The notes below the pieces were generated by a model. The model had not been told where the DNA came from. It ran no database searches and worked only from the letters and a program-made list of their open reading frames with translations. Both the position numbers and the translations under genes were made by a program. This document shows positions 9,701 to 16,968 of a DNA stretch of 36,449 bases, piece by piece; the stretch's first letter is position 1; every line of letters begins with the position of its first letter. Location of the stretch: NCBI GenBank assembly GCA_034439915.1, contig JAWXBI010000042.1:1-36449 (forward strand), read 5' to 3'. Source of the DNA: JADJLQ01 sp034439915. GTDB lineage: Bacteria > Bacteroidota > Bacteroidia > Chitinophagales > Saprospiraceae.

Positions 9701-11685
9701 TGTGTATTGCCGGTAAGACAACCGAGGGAAAAACTAAGCGGATATAATCCAACATTATTGAAGAGCTCAGGGTCATCAAGTCCAACTTCGGTAGCCGAAA
9801 CTGCCCCATGACCAAGATAGACTTTTATTGAAACGCCCTGATTAATGAGGTTTTTTACGATTTCGGATACCCCGCCCTGGATAGGGTCAGAAGAAGTCTT
9901 TGTCGTGGTCGTCACCTGGGCATGAAATGCATTGGTTTCAATCTTTTCCTTCATACTGGCCAGGTAAAAATCAAAACGATCCTGAATACTTCCTCCGACC
10001 AGATGCAGGATCCTTTTTCTCCAATACAGATCCCGGTTGCTTTGCGGGTTTTTAAGTTTCGATTCGTATTCTTTTACTTTAGCCAGGTAATTGAGTACCT
10101 CCTCATCTTTTGTAGCGGCGAGGCGGCCAACAGGGATAAAGGGGATTGAGCTGTTTTTATTGGAAAAGATAAGATTATCAGAACCCGGATAACCCATGGT
10201 GGGGATCAAATGTAAATGGGCGTACTGTACGACATTGTTATCAACCCGCATATCCCGGTAATTTAAACTCCTGCCGATCAGGAAAATTGTTTTTACGGCC
10301 GGCCATCTCCGGTTGATGAACTGGCCAAAGTTTTTTAAACTTTGAATATGGCGTGGTATACCGTATCCAAACTGATTATAAATCTGTTCAATATTGACCA
10401 CCCGGACCACAAAGCCCCCTCCCGCCGCAGATTGCCGGTATTGGACATATGCGTCAACGGAATGAATTAATTTATCATGGCTGATGATGATGTAGTTGGA
10501 TTTTACATCCGACAACAGCGGCTCCAGCATTACTTTTTTAAGTTGGACAATTCTGGTTATCAGATTCGTATCCTGGAATGTTGCTTTAAGCCCTAAGTTC
10601 AATGGCAATTCCAATACCATTTGATTGTTCAGCAGGATAGGCGTAATCCATTGTTGCATCCCTGCACCCATCAACAGTTTGCCCTGACCGGAATTTTGCA
10701 CCGGTATCAGTGCCGGAGAGGAGGGTATCCTTATGGATTCGTCCCCAACCGGAAGATTAGCCGGTTGTTTGGGATAATAGAAATGGATAGTGGATACGAC
10801 AAAATTATCCAGCTCGGATGCCGTGCCTTCTATTTTTAATAAGATGTCGTTTTGTAGAAGATCGTTGGCTATTTCCAGTTGATACTCCCTCATAGCGTAA
10901 GAAAAAAACGTGTCGACTTTCTGTACTTGATTATTGATCGAAATGCGAAGGATATGCTGACGTTGGTTGCCGGCCAGTCTGATGCTCAATCGGCCCGGGA
11001 CATTTCCATTGAAGGGTGAGCTGGCTTTGAAGGTCTGTTGATACAACCGGGATTCTTTAGTTCCAAACCCCTCACAGGCTTCATAAGAGGAATAGGAAAT
11101 CACATTTTCCGGATCATGTTTTTGATCAAATGGAGCAACGTGGTGTTCGGTCAACTGATCAACCATGAAATACGTCTGGACAGGTAGATTTGGATCTGAA
11201 TCTTTGATCGTTATTCTCTTATTGATACTTCCTGCAGGTGTCCAGGTGAGGAAATAGGTCATGGAATCGGTATACAGGCTGTATTCCGGATTAAGCATTT
11301 CCTTTCCGGGGTTGTTAAATAAAAAAGCGTCCAGTGCTGACCTGTTTTTGGATCCCCAAAACTGCAGATAATCACCGGGTCTCCAGGATCCCGTATTGTT
11401 TACTTTGATTGTTACTTCTTTGCCCAGGCTCCAGATTTGCCATTGAGCACCGGAAATGGATTGGACAGGTATACCGGCAGCGGCCAGATCTTCATAGTTT
11501 AATTGAAACAAACCATCCTTAGTGCAATAAAACTTATAATATTCCTGATCGTATTTTATCCATTCCGGGCCATACAGGGTATCCTGGCCAACTACCATTT
11601 GGGCTTTGACCGAATGGGACACCATTAACGGGAGAAAAAGTAAAATCCGGAAATAAACAATAGTTGAATTCCTATACATGTGCAT
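6721..11685 (-). CDS. Large C25-family cysteine peptidase, PorU/PorU2-like, type IX secretion associated
   Basis: 1654 residues. A signal peptide runs to about residue 28 (FRILLFLPLMVSHSVKAQ). The central region has the gingipain-type catalytic pair: His626 in YLGHGA and Cys656 in FSLGCLTGN. This identifies peptidase family C25, which includes the type IX secretion sortase PorU. Long beta-rich, CARDB/Ig-like regions follow. The last ~120 residues form a FlgD-like fold (PYPNPF...WDGYDEYGNKLANGTYLYRV) ending KGIGKIVILR, as in the long PorU2 proteins of Bacteroidota. The length exceeds the roughly 1150 residues of P. gingivalis PorU. Likely outer-membrane or surface enzyme that processes type IX cargo signals. 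An alternative start is Met3 at 11679. The gene is convergent with the glycan operon and divergent from the GT2 gene. Whether it is the main sortase or the paralogue cannot be settled here. Confidence 0.85.
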   Translation of the reverse strand: MHMYRNSTIVYFRILLFLPLMVSHSVKAQMVVGQDTLYGPEWIKYDQEYYKFYCTKDGLFQLNYEDLAAAGIPVQSISGAQWQIWSLGKEVTIKVNNTGSWRPGDYLQFWGSKNRSALDAFLFNNPGKEMLNPEYSLYTDSMTYFLTWTPAGSINKRITIKDSDPNLPVQTYFMVDQLTEHHVAPFDQKHDPENVISYSSYEACEGFGTKESRLYQQTFKASSPFNGNVPGRLSIRLAGNQRQHILRISINNQVQKVDTFFSYAMREYQLEIANDLLQNDILLKIEGTASELDNFVVSTIHFYYPKQPANLPVGDESIRIPSSPALIPVQNSGQGKLLMGAGMQQWITPILLNNQMVLELPLNLGLKATFQDTNLITRIVQLKKVMLEPLLSDVKSNYIIISHDKLIHSVDAYVQYRQSAAGGGFVVRVVNIEQIYNQFGYGIPRHIQSLKNFGQFINRRWPAVKTIFLIGRSLNYRDMRVDNNVVQYAHLHLIPTMGYPGSDNLIFSNKNSSIPFIPVGRLAATKDEEVLNYLAKVKEYESKLKNPQSNRDLYWRKRILHLVGGSIQDRFDFYLASMKEKIETNAFHAQVTTTTKTSSDPIQGGVSEIVKNLINQGVSIKVYLGHGAVSATEVGLDDPELFNNVGLYPLSFSLGCLTGNTHTTGYSLSEAFVLSKKGNIGYIASSGFGYPHTLSNYGNAFYDLLGTTHYTQTIAKIHFDALKLFDAKTDYPTKSLNEQLSFHGDPAVQLNYSNGPDFTMDFSTFKFNPVNVQADQDSLRCSVDVWNLGRYSNQPVDLTITHTLPDGQVLTYSKSVLLQKSYATVNLTLPMPEDAVGNNHLSIFLDPLNKYAETPSPFAENNNELRDDHNIKGISFSIFNNEAKPISPKPFAIVGDPAVSLKAFASNAFGDEANYYFEIDTTPLFNSLLLRNAILKQRGGMITWKPTLNLVANTVYYWRVAADTLATNHPFIWNQSSFVFLPGQGPGWNQSHAYQFSENPVIKYLHYSTDTRSWGIDPEPVSVVASSINHASDPNEYSKVLFNGVRLSRNNRSFNSEFMVTIWDTKTGNLDLNPIGGRDGALNVFNSVVGTYYFPMDKNTTQERANLINFLENGVKPGQYIIVNNHIEPGQSYFPESWAADSVALGKNLFQVFESMGASQIRNLANFPSYPYVFIFIKGGKVIDEKISSDGLQVRSSFEVTRPRTVGAIQSLVIGPASSWQKFEWIHQDLRNPRENTILILGQTDMGMDTLFKSSAASIDMSFVNAAQYRTIKLEWQARDTGKTGSLNLNHWRVFYTGLSDLAINANDAFEFYKDTIDQGEQVRIRFTIENAGEQKTDSSVIVFSITDPQNTTTRDTLVTAGLEPGQKRQVNREFSTDHRTNQQTLLVESKTQNNAPEFTLLNNTGRIHFFVVSDYIPPTINVLFDGKLILNNELVSRQPSIQIELKDNKTLSPVDTSQIQLSIKYPGTDRFILVPRKDYSYSISSNQAVISYLPQFTLSGTYGLRVQGKDKSGNQSGDAPYEINFKIITDNTVSVVLPYPNPFTTQCRFAYTLTGERPQVFKIQIMTVAGRIVRELTEMDLGPLQEGTHLTEHAWDGYDEYGNKLANGTYLYRVVMKDNNGKSYTSFEESEGSTEGDARRFFTKGIGKIVILR

Positions 11686-11712
11686 TAATCAAACGAATTG
11701 TAGATTTGATTG

Positions 11713-12810
11713 GTGTCCATAGCATGTTCTGGTTATTTAATATTTATGTTGGCTGTGTTCACCCAGCTTGTGTTCCTGATGTTCTATTTCAATGTGTTTG
11801 CGAGGCACAAAAGTAAGAGTATCAGGGCAGAATATCCTGAATTCCTACCGGTGAGTTTGTTAATTATAGCCCGGGATGAATCACCGAACTTAAAGGAACT
11901 GCTCCCTCTTTTGTTAAACCAGGATTATCCTGCCTTTGAAATTTTTATTTTAGATGACTTCTCCTCCGACGACACCGCGGAGTGGCTACCCGGTTTTGCT
12001 GCTCAATTTCCTAAAATTCGTTACGCTCGTTTGAATGAAGCATCCGGTAAAAAGTCGTCCCTGGACCAGGCCATTCATCACCTTTCTCACGATTTCGTCC
12101 TGCTCACCGATGCCGATTGCCGGCCAGCCTCCAGCAATTGGATCAGCCTCATGGTGGAAGCAGCAAGTTCTGAAACAGAAGCAGTTTTAGGTTATTCGCC
12201 CTACTTTCAGCAACCCGGGTGGCTCAACGAATTGATAGGTCTGGAAACTGCGTACACTGCCACTATTTATTTTTCTTTTGCCCTGAATCACCATCCATAT
12301 ATGGGAGTAGGACGGAATTTGTTGTACAGGAAACAAAGCCTGATCAAACATTTTCGCCCATTTAGATACCCGGAGGTGTTATCAGGTGACGATGATTTGA
12401 CCATAAATGCAATGGGTAATGGCCCTGGAATTTCGATCCAATATGATCCGGCCTCCTGGGTGTTCAGCATTCCCAAAAAGGATTGGAAGGCCTGGATAAA
12501 CCAAAAAAAAAGGCATGTGAGTACAGCCCGGTATTACAAAATTTCGGACCAGGTCCTGCTCATGTTGTTTTATTCTTCATTGGTAATTTCCTGGGTATTG
12601 GCATTGGGGCTGGGTTTTATTAACCCCTGGATTTGGGCTGGCTGGATAGGGATCAAAGCAGGGTGTTTTAACCGTATAATCAGACCCTGTTTCAATAAAC
12701 TTGGGCTTGACTTATCTTTTATTAAATGGCTGAGGGCGGAGGCGATTTATACCCTTGGTTTGATATACCTGTTTCCTTTCAGTACAGGTAAAAAATGGAA
12801 CAAATGGTAA
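11713..12810 (+). CDS. Membrane-anchored GT2 glycosyltransferase
   Basis: GT-A fold enzyme of family 2. Motifs visible are ILDDFSSDDTAEWL (nucleotide binding), LTDADCRP (DxD metal site), LSGDDDLTIN (catalytic acidic residues) and QKKRHVSTARYY (the Q-x-x-R-x type motif of processive-like GT2). There is an N-terminal membrane helix and hydrophobic segments near the C-terminus (LVISWVLALGLGFI). The start is uncertain. A stop lies at 11707, TTG at 11710 and GTG at 11713, and the first ATG is 11746. GTG is chosen because ATG would shorten the N-terminal helix, and no Shine-Dalgarno site decides it. The enzyme probably acts on a lipid or surface glycan at the inner membrane. It is divergent from the C25 peptidase with fewer than 65 bases between starts. 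Confidence 0.83.
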   Translation: MSIACSGYLIFMLAVFTQLVFLMFYFNVFARHKSKSIRAEYPEFLPVSLLIIARDESPNLKELLPLLLNQDYPAFEIFILDDFSSDDTAEWLPGFAAQFPKIRYARLNEASGKKSSLDQAIHHLSHDFVLLTDADCRPASSNWISLMVEAASSETEAVLGYSPYFQQPGWLNELIGLETAYTATIYFSFALNHHPYMGVGRNLLYRKQSLIKHFRPFRYPEVLSGDDDLTINAMGNGPGISIQYDPASWVFSIPKKDWKAWINQKKRHVSTARYYKISDQVLLMLFYSSLVISWVLALGLGFINPWIWAGWIGIKAGCFNRIIRPCFNKLGLDLSFIKWLRAEAIYTLGLIYLFPFSTGKKWNKW

Positions 12811-12852
12811 ACTTTTTCAGAAAAATTTTGTTGGCTACAAGGTCTTCCAATT

Positions 12853-12860
12853 GGAAGGAG
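12853..12860 (+). promoter_or_regulatory. Shine-Dalgarno site deciding the start of the MerR/B12 regulator
   Basis: GGAAGGAG ends 5 bases before ATG 12866. It is one of the few strong Shine-Dalgarno matches in the window. It argues against the upstream in-frame TTG at 12851, which would place this site inside the coding region. Confidence 0.65.
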
Positions 12861-12865
12861 CATTC

Positions 12866-13786
12866 ATGTCAGTAAACGCCAGCTATACGATTTCAGATCT
12901 CTCTTATTATACAGGGATCAAACCACATACCATCAGGGTTTGGGAAAAAAGGTATAATCTCCTGGCGCCTTCGCGAAGTTGCACCAATATCCGAGGTTAC
13001 GATAGTTGCCAATTGCGAAAATTACTCAACATCAATTCCCTGATCAGTGCAGGTTGGAAGATTTCGAGAATAAGCCAGTTGAAACCCGCTGAGATGGACA
13101 CCGAGGTAAGGATGATCATGGAGCAGGGGACCGGTGGCCAAAAAGCGGATTTCCTGATCAATGGCCTGATGGTGCATATGCTCAACTTTGATGAGCGAAG
13201 GTTTTCGGAAGTTTTTAATCAGGCTGTGGAAAATTATGGGGTAAAAAACACCATTCTTCAGATCGTTTACCCCTTCCTTAAGCGGATCGGTGTGTTGTGG
13301 CAAATCGAAGATATTTCACCTTCCCAGGAGCATTTTGCTTCAGCTATTATCCGTAGAAAATTATTGGCCGAGATTGACAAAATGCAGGTCAATACACCCT
13401 GCAACCAGACCATGGTGCTTTGTTTACCCCCGGATGAATTTCATGAGCTGCCGCTTTTATTGGCACATTATATCCTTCTTGAAAATCAGATCAATACGAT
13501 TTACCTGGGCAGTTCGGTACCTCCTGAAATGGCGGCCTCTACAGCCCAGCAAACCCATGCCAGCCATCTCTTTACCTTATTTATGTCAAGTGCCCCTATG
13601 GAAAATCTGAAAGGTTATCTCCATGCTATCCACGAGCTGGTACCCGACCTGAAGATTTACTTTTCCGGTTGCCCCCAGATGTGCAAAAAACCGATTACCA
13701 ATTCGAATATCGTGTACATCAGTGGAATCGAAGAGTTTGAAGCTGTGGTCATATCCCTCAGGATGCCATTGGTTACTTCAGTTTGA
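12866..13786 (+). CDS. MerR-type regulator with B12-binding domain, CarH/LitR-like photoreceptor
   Basis: 306 residues from the ATG at 12866. This start is preceded at the right distance by GGAAGGAG (12853-12860) and preferred over the in-frame TTG at 12851. The N-terminal MerR winged helix reads YTISDLSYYTGIKPHTIRVWEKRYNLL. A middle four-helix cap has the light-sensing motif W-x9-EH (W145, E155, H156). The C-terminal cobalamin domain has the axial-ligand region DEFHELP with H193; the usual E/DxHxxG has Pro in place of Gly. CarH-type proteins bind adenosylcobalamin, repress DNA in the dark and release it in light, usually controlling carotenoid genes. No carotenoid genes lie in this window, so its targets are unknown. 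The 3' end overlaps the convergent lipoprotein by 14 bases. Confidence 0.85.
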   Translation: MSVNASYTISDLSYYTGIKPHTIRVWEKRYNLLAPSRSCTNIRGYDSCQLRKLLNINSLISAGWKISRISQLKPAEMDTEVRMIMEQGTGGQKADFLINGLMVHMLNFDERRFSEVFNQAVENYGVKNTILQIVYPFLKRIGVLWQIEDISPSQEHFASAIIRRKLLAEIDKMQVNTPCNQTMVLCLPPDEFHELPLLLAHYILLENQINTIYLGSSVPPEMAASTAQQTHASHLFTLFMSSAPMENLKGYLHAIHELVPDLKIYFSGCPQMCKKPITNSNIVYISGIEEFEAVVISLRMPLVTSV

Positions 13787-15017
13787 TTTCTTTTATTGAT
13801 AAATCAGTGCTTACACTATCCAATATCCTGGTATAAGCCAGGTAGAGGGTATGGTCAAGGCACTCCAGGACAGGAAATCCGGTTTTTCGTTTTGAAGACG
13901 TTTCTGCGATTTCTTTTTCCATTACCATATTGCCCTCCAGGTCCAAAACCACCAGCTTTAGGGTTGCTGTTTTATAGTCCGTGGTTTGGTTTTTTTCAAG
14001 AAAGGAAACCACTATCCTGGTACCTTCAAGCCATACCAGATCCACTCGACCTAATGTATTATCCGAAAGTACAACCGGTGGGCCAAAGGATTCCCCTGCG
14101 TCTTTAGAAATACTCAGCTTTACAAGTGGCTTTCCTCCTGCTTCCGTGTACCAGGCCACGGCGACCTGATTATTAAAAGTTGCAATAGCGGGTCCATTTA
14201 CCGGGCAACCATTAATTTTCCATAAGTCCTCATATACCGGTTTGGGAATGGTCCATTGTCCTGAGATATAGCGGGTGTAATAAATATCCCGATTTTCCTC
14301 CTCATCCCGGTTGCGGTAAACAATAATTGGACCTTTTCCGGTCATCGCCGCATCGGTCTGACAACATTCACATACCTTATCATCCAGCAAGGTATTATGA
14401 CTTATCTGCCCCGTCACATGGACCAGAGCGGACCTGAGCTGCATTGATCCGGACCCATGATCATGATTGTTTTTCTCATTTCCTTCAGACTTGATCATCT
14501 GCCCGCCATCAAGCCAGGTGGCCAGAATTTTATCATAACTAAAAGGCAGCAGGCTTACAAACCCATGCTCTGCAGCCGTCGAATCGTGTACCAGATCGAG
14601 TAGACGAAATCCCTGGCCACCATCATTGGACAAGGCCAGATTGATATCATAGTCATAGGTACTGCCCCCGGCTCTTTCCTTCAGATAATGGGCAAGCAGG
14701 TTGAGCTCACTACCCGGAAAGATAGCCAGCGAAGGAAAATCAGCCCAGTTGACAAACCAATCCTGCCCGCGGGCTATAGTGTTGATCGTTGACCACGAAG
14801 AATCTTGCCAAACAGCATATTTTAGGGCAAATGAAGTATCCCCTTCATGCTCCGTCCAGGATAAAAAGAGCTTTTTTTGAGGTGACAAGACCCAATTTGG
14901 GGTTTCTTTGATTGCGGTGGTCGGGACATGGAAGTCACGCACGGTAAAATTGTCCTGTTCACGGGCGCATCCGAAACTTAAGATCAGCGAAAGGGAAATA
15001 AGCCAAATTTTTTTCAC
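13773..15017 (-). CDS. Sialidase-fold (BNR/Asp-box) lipoprotein with clustered cysteines
   Basis: About 414 residues from GTG 15017. The frame is open to 15044, but the GTG start gives a compact lipoprotein signal (KKIWLISLSLILSFGC) with a lipobox cysteine. Asp-box repeats are seen as SNDGGQGFRLL and SKDAGESFGPP, indicating a six-bladed sialidase-like propeller. Substrate is unknown; many such lipoproteins lack sialidase activity, and no Arg triad could be assigned. An unusual HDHGSGS segment is followed by CECCQTDAA and later INGCPVNGP, which could form a disulfide or metal site. Probably anchored on the outer membrane. It overlaps the convergent MerR/B12 gene by 14 bases. Confidence 0.72.
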   Translation of the reverse strand: MKKIWLISLSLILSFGCAREQDNFTVRDFHVPTTAIKETPNWVLSPQKKLFLSWTEHEGDTSFALKYAVWQDSSWSTINTIARGQDWFVNWADFPSLAIFPGSELNLLAHYLKERAGGSTYDYDINLALSNDGGQGFRLLDLVHDSTAAEHGFVSLLPFSYDKILATWLDGGQMIKSEGNEKNNHDHGSGSMQLRSALVHVTGQISHNTLLDDKVCECCQTDAAMTGKGPIIVYRNRDEEENRDIYYTRYISGQWTIPKPVYEDLWKINGCPVNGPAIATFNNQVAVAWYTEAGGKPLVKLSISKDAGESFGPPVVLSDNTLGRVDLVWLEGTRIVVSFLEKNQTTDYKTATLKLVVLDLEGNMVMEKEIAETSSKRKTGFPVLECLDHTLYLAYTRILDSVSTDLSIKEIKLK

Positions 15018-15029
15018 GCAATAAAAGTA
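15018..15029 (-). promoter_or_regulatory. Possible -7 box directly before the sialidase-fold lipoprotein
   Basis: On the minus strand TACTTTTA lies 4 bases before GTG 15017. It matches the Bacteroidota -7 pattern TAnnTTTG at all but one position. If used, the transcript would begin at or next to the start codon (leaderless). No -33 TTTG was found at the expected spacing. Confidence 0.25.
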
Positions 15030-15234
15030 AACTTCCGGCACCAAATACGCTTTGAAAAAAGAGGATTGCTTGGATCTAACTTAGATTTTATATTTTAGAG
15101 TAATTATTTGTTGAAAAGTTCACTGTCATCTTGAAATCCTTCCGGAGTTTAACCAAATTGTCCCCGCATTTTCCTGGCCATAATGCGATATCATATTTAT
15201 TGAAGATATTTGCAAAGCAAGTTCCGAATTACTT

Positions 15235-16392
15235 ATGTCCGAAATTGTAAAACAGGCAAAAACCTTTGTAAAAGACTTATTTTCCGCCCAGGGGAATGGG
15301 GCGCTGGGTTATCACAATTGGGAGCACACTGAATTTGTATATTCAGAATCCCTTGCCCTTGCTGAATCGGCTAAATTGCCGGAAGATGAAAAAATGATCC
15401 TGGCCCTGAGTGCCTTGTTTCACGATACCGGATTTGCCAAATCCTATTTTGACCACGAAGCCAACAGCAAATTGATCGCCAGGGAATTTCTTGAGGCCAG
15501 GGGTTTTGACGAAGCCCGGGTGGAATTGGTATTATCAACTATTGATGCTACCAGGGTACCCCATAAGCAGGCAGACCGACTGGGAGCTTTGCTGCAGGAT
15601 GCCGATATGGCTACTTTATCCGACGATTTAGCACTGGTCAGGTCGGAACACCTCCGAAAAGAATTGGCTTTTTTTGAAAACAAACATTTTACGGATGCAG
15701 AATGGATCAAACATAACCTGGATTTTTATAAAGAGGTGGAATACCATACCGAAGAAGGTAAAAATAAATATGATGCAGGTAAGGAAAAAAATAAAGATTG
15801 GCTAAAAGGAAAAAACAAACAAAATAAAAAGGCAGATAAGTCTTCCCTGATCTCCAGCAGCCGCACCGCGGAAATGTTGTTCAAAACTTCATTGAGGAAC
15901 CATATCAACCTGACCAAGATTGCTGATAATAAGGCCAATATCATGCTCAGCATCAATGCCGTCATAATCACCTTCGCGTTGCCCCTGCTCTACCAGCAAT
16001 TGGACCAGGCAACTCATTGGTATTTTTTAATTCCGTTTTTTATTCTGGGCGGCACCTGCGTATTTTCTATGATCAATGCAGCCCTGGCCACCCAGCCTGG
16101 GAAGTCGGAGGGAAAATTTAATCCGGCAGACATCCAGGCGGGCAAGGGAAGTTTGTTTTTTTTCGGAAACTTTTTTAACACGCCACTGACAGATTATTCC
16201 AAGGCTATGAAACAATCCCTTGCCAATCCGGATAATATGGATGACAGTGCCATCATAGACCTTTATTTTTTAGGAAAATCGGTGGGTAGAAAATTTAGAT
16301 TGTTGAGAAGATGTTATTCTTTTTTTCTGGTAGGAATTACCTCTTCAGCGGTGTTGTTTGTGATTATGTATGTGATCCAATTATTTAATTAA
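15235..16392 (+). CDS. HD-domain phosphohydrolase fused to a PycTM-like (DUF5706) membrane domain
   Basis: 385 residues. Residues 1-190 form an HD metal-dependent phosphohydrolase: H31 (in YHNWEH), H63-D64 (LFHDTG) and D122 or D124 (LQDADM) give the H...HD...D set. A charged, lysine-rich linker follows at about 190-215. The C-terminal domain starts LISSSRTAEMLFKTSLRNHINLT...ADNKANIMLSINA, the signature of the Pycsar effector transmembrane family. Hydrophobic helices lie at about 236-256, 263-286 and 362-384. Family knowledge: PycTM proteins can be effectors of cyclic-nucleotide antiphage systems, and HD domains hydrolyse nucleotides or cyclic nucleotides. No cyclase is adjacent, so the trigger and substrate are unknown. 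It is a single gene, divergent from the lipoprotein. Confidence 0.8.
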   Translation: MSEIVKQAKTFVKDLFSAQGNGALGYHNWEHTEFVYSESLALAESAKLPEDEKMILALSALFHDTGFAKSYFDHEANSKLIAREFLEARGFDEARVELVLSTIDATRVPHKQADRLGALLQDADMATLSDDLALVRSEHLRKELAFFENKHFTDAEWIKHNLDFYKEVEYHTEEGKNKYDAGKEKNKDWLKGKNKQNKKADKSSLISSSRTAEMLFKTSLRNHINLTKIADNKANIMLSINAVIITFALPLLYQQLDQATHWYFLIPFFILGGTCVFSMINAALATQPGKSEGKFNPADIQAGKGSLFFFGNFFNTPLTDYSKAMKQSLANPDNMDDSAIIDLYFLGKSVGRKFRLLRRCYSFFLVGITSSAVLFVIMYVIQLFN

Positions 16393-16608
16393 AGGCCTTT
16401 TCACCAGCAACGGAGATGGTGCTGACCTGAAGGCAATGACATCGCCAATACCACGGAATCAATTAAGCAGACACCAACGATTGTAGTTTCACTCAGAATT
16501 CAGATACAAGCAACTTGTAGAGTTTGCCATCTAACTTTACGCATTGCTCCTGGTGCGCTCTTGCAAAGTAATCCACCCCGTAAAGTATTTAAAAATTTTT
16601 CTCAAGCC

Positions 16609-16624
16609 ACTGAGGCCTGTACAT
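16609..16624 (+). repeat. 16-bp direct repeat, copy 1
   Basis: ACTGAGGCCTGTACAT, identical to 16767-16782, separated by 142 bases. It is centred on the palindrome AGGCCT. The copies bracket the dispersed-repeat remnant at about 16682-16760, so they may be part of that element. Confidence 0.6.
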
Positions 16625-16681
16625 AGGCAGTGTTGAATATTGATTTACAATCATCGGCTATAAAATGTAATAAATCCTTCT

Positions 16682-16760
16682 ATCCCGTAGGGATTTACTA
16701 TAGGTAAAAACACGTACGGGTAAGTACAGCGTGCTAGGCTTGCCGCAGGTACGCCCTGTC
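16682..16760. repeat. Dispersed palindromic repeat, degenerate copy A
   Basis: Begins with hairpin ATCCC-GTA-GGGAT, then ACTATAGGTAAAAA, and about 57 bases on TTGCCGCAGGTACG. The same blocks, in the same order and near-equal spacing, occur at 33116-33178 (TCCCGTCAGGGA, CTATTGGTAAAA, GTGCCGTTAGGTACG). The shared order supports a common dispersed intergenic element. The mutual divergence suggests both are old copies. Confidence 0.5.
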
Positions 16761-16766
16761 ATACCT

Positions 16767-16782
16767 ACTGAGGCCTGTACAT
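16767..16782 (+). repeat. 16-bp direct repeat, copy 2
   Basis: ACTGAGGCCTGTACAT, identical to the copy at 16609-16624. It follows directly after the GCAGGTACG segment of the dispersed repeat. Confidence 0.6.
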
Positions 16783-16789
16783 CCCTTTT

Positions 16790-16810
16790 GTTTAGTATCC
16801 GGTACTAAAC
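16790..16810. other. Perfect 8-bp inverted repeat (hairpin)
   Basis: GTTTAGTA and TACTAAAC are separated by TCCGG. There is no T run, so a classical terminator is unlikely. It may be part of the neighbouring repeat material. Confidence 0.4.
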
Positions 16811-16914
16811 TAAATTCCTCCTGGATTTAGCCCAAATAAATTATCGGTTTTAAAAAAAATCAACCTGATCAAAATGAATGAGGCGAATTAATTTATTACG
16901 GTTGGTTTAGCCAT

Positions 16915-16945
16915 AAAAAAAAACCTGGGGTTTGCCCAGAGGGTT
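16915..16945 (-). terminator. Intrinsic terminator of the porin gene
   Basis: On the minus strand, CTGGG-CAAAC-CCCAG pairs in a short GC-rich stem, with further pairing of AAC to GTT around it. A run of about ten T follows. It starts 24 bases beyond the porin stop, the expected position. Confidence 0.65.
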
Positions 16946-16968
16946 TTCTTTATTTTAAGGCTTAAGGA

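Larger units (their letters stand above)
16393..16968. other. Gene-free gap with dispersed-repeat remnants
   Basis: No convincing coding frame in this stretch. It holds a 16-base direct repeat (16609-16624 and 16767-16782), a small hairpin ATCCC-GTA-GGGAT (16682-16694) inside a remnant of a dispersed palindromic repeat, an 8-bp-stem hairpin (16790-16810), and the porin terminator at the right edge. Confidence 0.6.
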
